6,926 nucleotides of DNA, from assembly GCA_051275515.1 (NCBI GenBank), contig JBNMOT010000165.1:1-6926 (forward strand), in the 5' to 3' direction. Both the position numbers and the translations under genes were made by a program. How positions within the stretch are numbered: position 1 is the stretch's first letter; each line of letters opens with the position of its first letter. Source of the stretch: Oleispira sp051275515 (GTDB taxonomy: Bacteria; Pseudomonadota; Gammaproteobacteria; Pseudomonadales; Oceanobacteraceae). Positions 1 through 4,549 of this stretch are shown in pieces. Below the pieces are notes generated by a model. It searched no databases. It was given only the letters and a program-made list of their open reading frames with translations, and was not told the origin of the DNA.

Positions 1-549
1 CAATGGTTCAGCAAGTGATTCGAGTCGACGATCCGCATGTTTGGTCGCTAAGTTTTGCAAGGTATTAATTTCAGTGCGAAGGCTGATGGTTTGGCCCGCA
101 GTTCGCTGCTCCAACTGATCATGTGATACTTTTAACAGGTGATAATTTTTGGTGAAGCTATCCAATTGTTGACGCATACTTTGATGCGCAAGCACGTGTT
201 TTTGCGATTTCCTGTGCCAATAATCACGGAATTCGCCTGAAATCATAACCGAGAGGATCATTCCAACGGCAAGCGAAAACGGAAAAGCCGCAAGATTGCC
301 TGTTATTTTCATAAAAGAAGCGATACCGGCAATGGTCACTAATGCACAAATAAAACCTCTGGCAAAGCCATAACGCAATGATATGACTAAAGGGCCAAGG
401 ACAGGCCAAAAGAAATTATTCACAGTCGCACTCAGCTCAGGTGAATACGAATGAATCCATATGTAGGTAGAGATAGCTGCCACTATGATGACCTCAACCC
501 GTGAAAAGCCTTCTTCTTTAAAGGCTATTGGTAATCTATCCAATAACAT
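1..549 (-). CDS. pelD: PelD: inner-membrane c-di-GMP receptor of the Pel synthase (3' end outside window)
   Basis: Partial gene: 183 codons from an ATG at 549 run open to the left edge. PelD is the inner-membrane c-di-GMP receptor that switches on Pel synthesis and recruits PelE, PelF and PelG. Only the N-terminal part is here. About four hydrophobic segments can be seen (roughly residues 18-33, 46-60, 62-80 and 85-104), followed by a charged, coiled-coil-like linker (about 106-160) containing NYHLLKVSHDQLEQR at 135-149. In PelD this linker leads to a GAF domain and then a degenerate GGDEF domain that binds c-di-GMP at its inhibitory site. Those domains are not in the window, so c-di-GMP binding here is inferred from the family. 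The start is supported by AGGA nine bases upstream and an in-frame TAA at 565-567. The gene begins 29 bp after pelC. A shorter frame on the same strand at 224-409 is a shadow. Confidence 0.92.
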   Translation of the reverse strand, partial: MLLDRLPIAFKEEGFSRVEVIIVAAISTYIWIHSYSPELSATVNNFFWPVLGPLVISLRYGFARGFICALVTIAGIASFMKITGNLAAFPFSLAVGMILSVMISGEFRDYWHRKSQKHVLAHQSMRQQLDSFTKNYHLLKVSHDQLEQRTAGQTISLRTEINTLQNLATKHADRRLESLAEPL

Positions 550-558
550 TATTGACTG

Positions 559-562
559 TCCT
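559..562 (-). promoter_or_regulatory. pelD ribosome binding site
   Basis: Reads AGGA on the minus strand, 9 bases before the pelD ATG at 549. Together with the in-frame TAA just upstream (565-567) it fixes the pelD start. Confidence 0.7.
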
Positions 563-578
563 ATTTAAGATTTATTTT

Positions 579-1094
579 TTATTCTATGTTCAAGCCGTCT
601 AATAATTCTTCGACTACGATTATGCCCGTTCCGCTAACGCTCTCTCTGCCCCAGCCTCCGCGGCTACCTGTTGCACGCCATAGGGTAGACATTTCTTTTG
701 CTGACATAACTTCTAGACTAAGGCCTACAGCAGGTTCGCCATCTAAGCCGCTTTTGTAATGCCACTCTTCAACAGAACCGGTAATGACGTAATCCGCGGG
801 GTAAGTTGCTATCCAATTTTTGGCATATTTGTCTTTGGCTGTGCTATCAAGAATATCCTCGAGCTTATTCAACTCAGGTTTGGGATACATCACCGCCTTT
901 ATTCCCTTTTTATACAGCTGCGTACTCAGAATTTGTTCTACTTTTTCTGCGGCCAATGGGCTGTTAGAGTTGTTTTCCAACGGCATAATTGCCCATACTG
1001 CTGAACCGCCCAATGTTGGACTATCTGGCACGTTATAAGTTGAACATGCCGTTAAACTTAATATGGATGCTAAAAGTAATAATGTTCGTTTCAT
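579..1094 (-). CDS. pelC: PelC: outer-membrane lipoprotein of Pel export
   Basis: Complete gene, 171 residues, nearly the length of P. aeruginosa PelC (172). PelC is known to form a twelve-subunit ring on the periplasmic side of the outer membrane, an acidic funnel that steers the cationic polymer to the PelB pore. A lipoprotein signal is clear: MKRTLLLLASILSLTAC, with lipobox LTAC and lipidated Cys17. The +2 residue is Ser rather than Asp, which fits sorting to the outer membrane. The mature part starts with a flexible stretch, then VWAIMPLENNSNSP (33-46), a helix with a YKKG turn, DYVITGSVEEW (101-111) and the GGWGRESVSGTG segment (146-157). Trp148 probably corresponds to the conserved Trp149 of P. 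aeruginosa. Counting charges gives a net of about -7 for the mature protein, consistent with the funnel model. The ATG lies 14 bp after the pelB stop with an AAGGAC ribosome binding site, so translation is probably linked to pelB. Confidence 0.94.
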   Translation of the reverse strand: MKRTLLLLASILSLTACSTYNVPDSPTLGGSAVWAIMPLENNSNSPLAAEKVEQILSTQLYKKGIKAVMYPKPELNKLEDILDSTAKDKYAKNWIATYPADYVITGSVEEWHYKSGLDGEPAVGLSLEVMSAKEMSTLWRATGSRGGWGRESVSGTGIIVVEELLDGLNIE

Positions 1095-1100
1095 TGATAT

Positions 1101-1106
1101 GTCCTT
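1101..1106 (-). promoter_or_regulatory. pelC ribosome binding site
   Basis: Reads AAGGAC on the minus strand and sits 6 bases before the pelC ATG at 1094, inside the 14-bp gap after the pelB stop. It supports the chosen pelC start and re-initiation by ribosomes finishing pelB. Confidence 0.75.
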
Positions 1107-1108
1107 GT

Positions 1109-4100
1109 TTAAAAAGAGTAGAAGTAACCCAGTGAGGTCTTTGACGATTGATCACCATTCCTGTCTTGGCTTTGCCAATCAACACTTAAATAGAGTTCAT
1201 CGTTGCCAATTATTCGCCAGCCAAGTCCCGAGCTTACTGTCATATCAGCTCTGTCGGTCTCTAGGTTGTAACCTACAGAACCATCAAGCCAATAGCGTGG
1301 AGAAGGGGCTGTTGAGCCGGGTTTTCCTGGGGAGCCATGCCAAAAACGTTGGCCTAGCGAAATTCTCTGGTATCTATCATCAAGAAAATCGGCACTTGTT
1401 AAATCTTTTATTCCGTTATTCCAGCTATTTATACCGTTAAGTGGATCATTGTTCAGGTCTGCATTGTGCATTATATATTCGGCATATACTTGCCATGCTG
1501 GATCAGCAAAGAACAGTTGCTCACTAGCGCGAATAGAACCATCCCAACCCGTGCCGATCTCATCGCCAAAGCGAGTTGACATTTCATGATAATTAAAATT
1601 AAAAGCAAGAATGTTACGCGCATTTGGTTGGTAATGTAAAAAGAGGTTTATAAGGTTATCGCTACCTGCAATGGCAAGTTGTTGGCTTGCTCGTATATCA
1701 TTGTTGAGTCCAACGCCTATAGCCCCTTTCCAATAGCTGCTAAGGGCGGCTTGGTACGTTGCTTTCAAACCGAGGCGCTTGTCTCCTAATCCATCAGCAA
1801 TATCAAATTCCAACATGAAATCGCTGTTGTCTAATCGATAACTCGAACTTCCTCTGAGGCGGAGTTCATCATCAATAGTGTTACCGCTAAAAACATCCGG
1901 TGTGCCTGCAGTTTGATAATAGCTGCCTAACCGCCAGTAGCCATCATTGTGTGGGGCATAATATTCAACACTGAATATATTGATGTCCCAGGGATAGTTA
2001 GAGTCATATTGACTTCTTAAACTATGAGTCATAAAGGGATGTTGGGTAACGTGCATACTGCGCAACTGTTTTTCTACAGCACTATCGGTCAGTGTGCCTA
2101 TTAATTCCTGGCCTTCCTTCCACGCTTTTCTATGTTGACCTGTCGCTTGTAAGGCATAATAACGGTCAGCTAATGGCAGTTTGAGTGAATGTATTAGCAA
2201 ATACTCCATCGTTGATTTGTCGTTTTCTTTAATGGCAATCGCAAGCGCTTGCCACTGAGGCAGCTTATAGTTGGCTATCAGCGTACGTTGGTGCCAGAAT
2301 TTAATCGATTCAGTTTGATCGAGGGCAAGCTGGTACTGAAAAAATTCACTAACAGTGGATGGAGTCGGATTCAATAACATCGTCCTAGTAGTCAGTTCAG
2401 ATGCGGCTGCTTCACCAGCGATTAAAGCAATGAGCGATCGGAATGAAATTTCACCATCAGGCAATGCCAATAGTTCTTTTGATAAGTAACGTGCAATATA
2501 CAGACGTAAACGGTAAGCCTTATCATGCTGTCCAAGCATTTTCTGTAATGAGGCATAGTGAATTAACACGGCCACATTGGGTTTTTCAACCTCAGTTAAT
2601 TGTTTCCGGTACCACAGATCCGCTTGTTTATAATCCCCAAGCTGCTGGGTCGCGGCTGCAAAAGCCGGCCACAGTTGTTGATTGCCACTTAAGGGCAAAT
2701 TGTATGTACTATAAAGATGTCGAATGATTTTTTGATCATTTATCTCAATCGCCCACCACAGATAACTGGTGATTGCGGGTAAATAAAGCGGGTCAGAGTG
2801 AAGTGTTTGTCTAAAAAGACGGTGTGCAGCATCGCGTTTATTTTGGTGTACAGCAAGAAGCGCCCGATAGTAGAGTACTTCCGTATTTCCTTTTATATTA
2901 TCGTTCTTTAGTGCTAATGCCAGCAACGCATTCATTTTATCACCATCACCATATTCATAGGTTGCGCGCACGGCAACGCGCAGTAGTGATTCATAGGAAG
3001 TGCGTATTGCCAGAAGTAATAGTTCCTTATTTTGGGATTGTTCATAGAGCTCGATTATTCCTGGAATGTCATTTTCGGTAAACGGACTATTTAGCTGGAT
3101 ATAGCGATAAACATCCAAATTGGCACTCGAGCGTGCGATAAGCTGTTTTTGGCTTGCTGAAGCAAGTGCTTTATCACTGAGATCCCATGACAGCGAAGAG
3201 ACGTTTTTCAGATATTTTGTATCAGCTTCCTGCCAATTGTCTGGTGCCGTTAAAACAGCAAGTGCCTGTTTGGGTTGGTTGAGCATTAGATAGGCGGTTG
3301 AAAAACGGTTTGCTTCTTCAAATGTAGGTTTTCTATATGTTTTTAGCTTGGCATATTGTTCTACTACACGTTGGTGATTACTTCTATAACTGTAAAGACG
3401 AGAAAGCTCGCTAATGAGCTCAGTGTCATGAGCGCGTTTTTTACTTAAATTTGTAACACTTAAGACCGCGGCTTCGGTACCTTGGGATTTCTCTAGGGCG
3501 TTTAACCAGTCACCGTATTCTGCAGGATTTATCTGATTATTCTTTGCAAGCTTATTATAGAAAATACCTTCGTGCTGTATGTCTCCCAATGCTTTGGTTT
3601 CATCTAGGGCTTCACGCAATTGGATTTCTAATGGATTATTGTCAGCAATAAGTAAACTTATTTCAAACGCCTTATCTGTATTTCCTTGCCATCGATAAAT
3701 TTGGTGCAATCGAATGAGCCTTTCACGCTTAGCGTCAATATCGTCAGAATTAACAGGCATAAGTGAGGCTGCACTGGTTTGTATCTGGCTGCCCTCTAAG
3801 CCTCCAAGTTCCAATGTTTCAGACAATAATTTCAATGCACTACCATAATCAGATGTTTGTAATGCTAGATCGATCAGTTCATCATGATCTGTTTTATCGC
3901 TCTTTATATGCGGTTCTAATAGGAGAAATGCTTGTGCTGGCATGCTTAGTGAGATGGCGGCATCTGCGAATTTTCGAGCCATATCAGCGTCAGGAATCGC
4001 GCTAATCGCGCTAAGCAGTGATCTGGTTTTCGCAGTTGAATCTATTTTTAAGGTACGTTCAGTTGAGTAAGCACCTGCAAGTATTAAATCCAGATAAAGC

Positions 4101-4444
4101 GAGTGTGCGTGCCAGTCCTCAGTTTCACTGGGGTCATCAAGTAATGGCTCAATAAGTGTAATGCCCTCGCGAATATTCCCCATTTGGTAAAGAGTTTGTG
4201 CCATTAGCAACTTTATATCTCGATTCTCAGGCTCTCGATCCCGCAAAATTGTTAAAAAGGATAATGAAATGTCAGGTGATGTAGAGCGTGCGATTAGTTT
4301 TAATAATATAGCTTTTGTGGGTGCAACAAGCCATAACGCGCTTAAAGCTGCGAGCGTTAGAATCACCAGCGACCAATTATTTAGAATTTTAATTCTTGGT
4401 TTTTCCCTGGTTTTTTTTATCTCTTCAGGTGCAAGTTCTTTCAT
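1109..4444 (-). CDS. pelB: PelB: TPR scaffold and outer-membrane beta-barrel exporter of Pel polysaccharide
   Basis: Complete gene, 1111 residues. PelB is the outer-membrane secretin-like porin of the Pel system; its periplasmic TPR superhelix holds PelA and PelC. Residues 1-23 are charged and cytoplasmic-like, about 24-41 (NWSLVILTLAALSALWLV) form one membrane helix, and about 60-795 are helical repeats with TPR-like units, clearest near 77-107, 519-553 and 620-655. From about 800 to the end the sequence switches to alternating polar/aromatic beta-strands, and it ends in Phe (GYFYSF), the usual outer-membrane barrel signature. No cysteine was seen in it. The P. aeruginosa protein is about 1193 residues, so this one is some 80 shorter, probably in the TPR region since the barrel (about 310 residues) looks full-sized. 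The ATG at 4444 is the only usual start upstream of the membrane helix, but no strong ribosome binding site precedes it. The position between pelA and pelC supports the call over the related PgaA or BcsC. Confidence 0.94.
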   Translation of the reverse strand: MKELAPEEIKKTREKPRIKILNNWSLVILTLAALSALWLVAPTKAILLKLIARSTSPDISLSFLTILRDREPENRDIKLLMAQTLYQMGNIREGITLIEPLLDDPSETEDWHAHSLYLDLILAGAYSTERTLKIDSTAKTRSLLSAISAIPDADMARKFADAAISLSMPAQAFLLLEPHIKSDKTDHDELIDLALQTSDYGSALKLLSETLELGGLEGSQIQTSAASLMPVNSDDIDAKRERLIRLHQIYRWQGNTDKAFEISLLIADNNPLEIQLREALDETKALGDIQHEGIFYNKLAKNNQINPAEYGDWLNALEKSQGTEAAVLSVTNLSKKRAHDTELISELSRLYSYRSNHQRVVEQYAKLKTYRKPTFEEANRFSTAYLMLNQPKQALAVLTAPDNWQEADTKYLKNVSSLSWDLSDKALASASQKQLIARSSANLDVYRYIQLNSPFTENDIPGIIELYEQSQNKELLLLAIRTSYESLLRVAVRATYEYGDGDKMNALLALALKNDNIKGNTEVLYYRALLAVHQNKRDAAHRLFRQTLHSDPLYLPAITSYLWWAIEINDQKIIRHLYSTYNLPLSGNQQLWPAFAAATQQLGDYKQADLWYRKQLTEVEKPNVAVLIHYASLQKMLGQHDKAYRLRLYIARYLSKELLALPDGEISFRSLIALIAGEAAASELTTRTMLLNPTPSTVSEFFQYQLALDQTESIKFWHQRTLIANYKLPQWQALAIAIKENDKSTMEYLLIHSLKLPLADRYYALQATGQHRKAWKEGQELIGTLTDSAVEKQLRSMHVTQHPFMTHSLRSQYDSNYPWDINIFSVEYYAPHNDGYWRLGSYYQTAGTPDVFSGNTIDDELRLRGSSSYRLDNSDFMLEFDIADGLGDKRLGLKATYQAALSSYWKGAIGVGLNNDIRASQQLAIAGSDNLINLFLHYQPNARNILAFNFNYHEMSTRFGDEIGTGWDGSIRASEQLFFADPAWQVYAEYIMHNADLNNDPLNGINSWNNGIKDLTSADFLDDRYQRISLGQRFWHGSPGKPGSTAPSPRYWLDGSVGYNLETDRADMTVSSGLGWRIIGNDELYLSVDWQSQDRNGDQSSKTSLGYFYSF
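3995..4012 (-). repeat. Exact 9-bp tandem duplication inside pelB
   Basis: Two perfect back-to-back copies of aatcgcgct (plus strand) encode Ser-Ala-Ile twice (PelB residues 145-150). The unit is a multiple of three, so the frame is kept. It lies in the early part of the helical repeat region and looks like a small slippage duplication adding one helical turn or a linker. Its functional effect is unknown. Confidence 0.8.
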
Positions 4445-4549
4445 AATTATATATATCTTATTTTTATAGCATGTGTTGTTAAATTTTTTATATTTTATGG
4501 TTGTTTTATTTATAGCTATATTGATAGATCTAGTTATTATTTTTACTGT
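4445..4549 (-). promoter_or_regulatory. AT-rich pelA-pelB spacer / pelB leader
   Basis: This 105-bp gap is about 16% G+C (17 of 105 bases), far below the genes on both sides. It holds two short perfect palindromes, tatagctata (4511-4520) and tagatcta (4525-4532). On the minus strand there are TATAAA-like and TTAACA-like words, but no pair with good -35/-10 spacing, and the G+C is too low for a standard intrinsic terminator. The region may affect pelB translation or the relative level of PelB to PelA. That is inference; no defined element is recognised. Confidence 0.35.

Noticed and set aside
224..409. 61-codon frame on the minus strand
   Set aside because: It is in another frame inside pelD, whose frame gives membrane helices and the PelD-type linker; the small frame has no support.
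1063..1440. 125-codon open frame on the plus strand
   Set aside because: Lies opposite pelB and the pelC start, has no recognisable protein features, and both genes on the other strand are well supported.
2938..2970. Repeated cat/cac triplets (caccatcaccat) as a possible microsatellite
   Set aside because: Too short, and explained on the coding strand as ordinary PelB codons (Tyr-Gly-Asp-Gly-Asp).
4445..4549. Intrinsic terminator or standard sigma-70 promoter in the spacer
   Set aside because: No G+C-rich hairpin followed by a T run on the minus strand, and no -35/-10 pair with 16-18 bp spacing; AT-rich DNA yields TATA-like words by chance.
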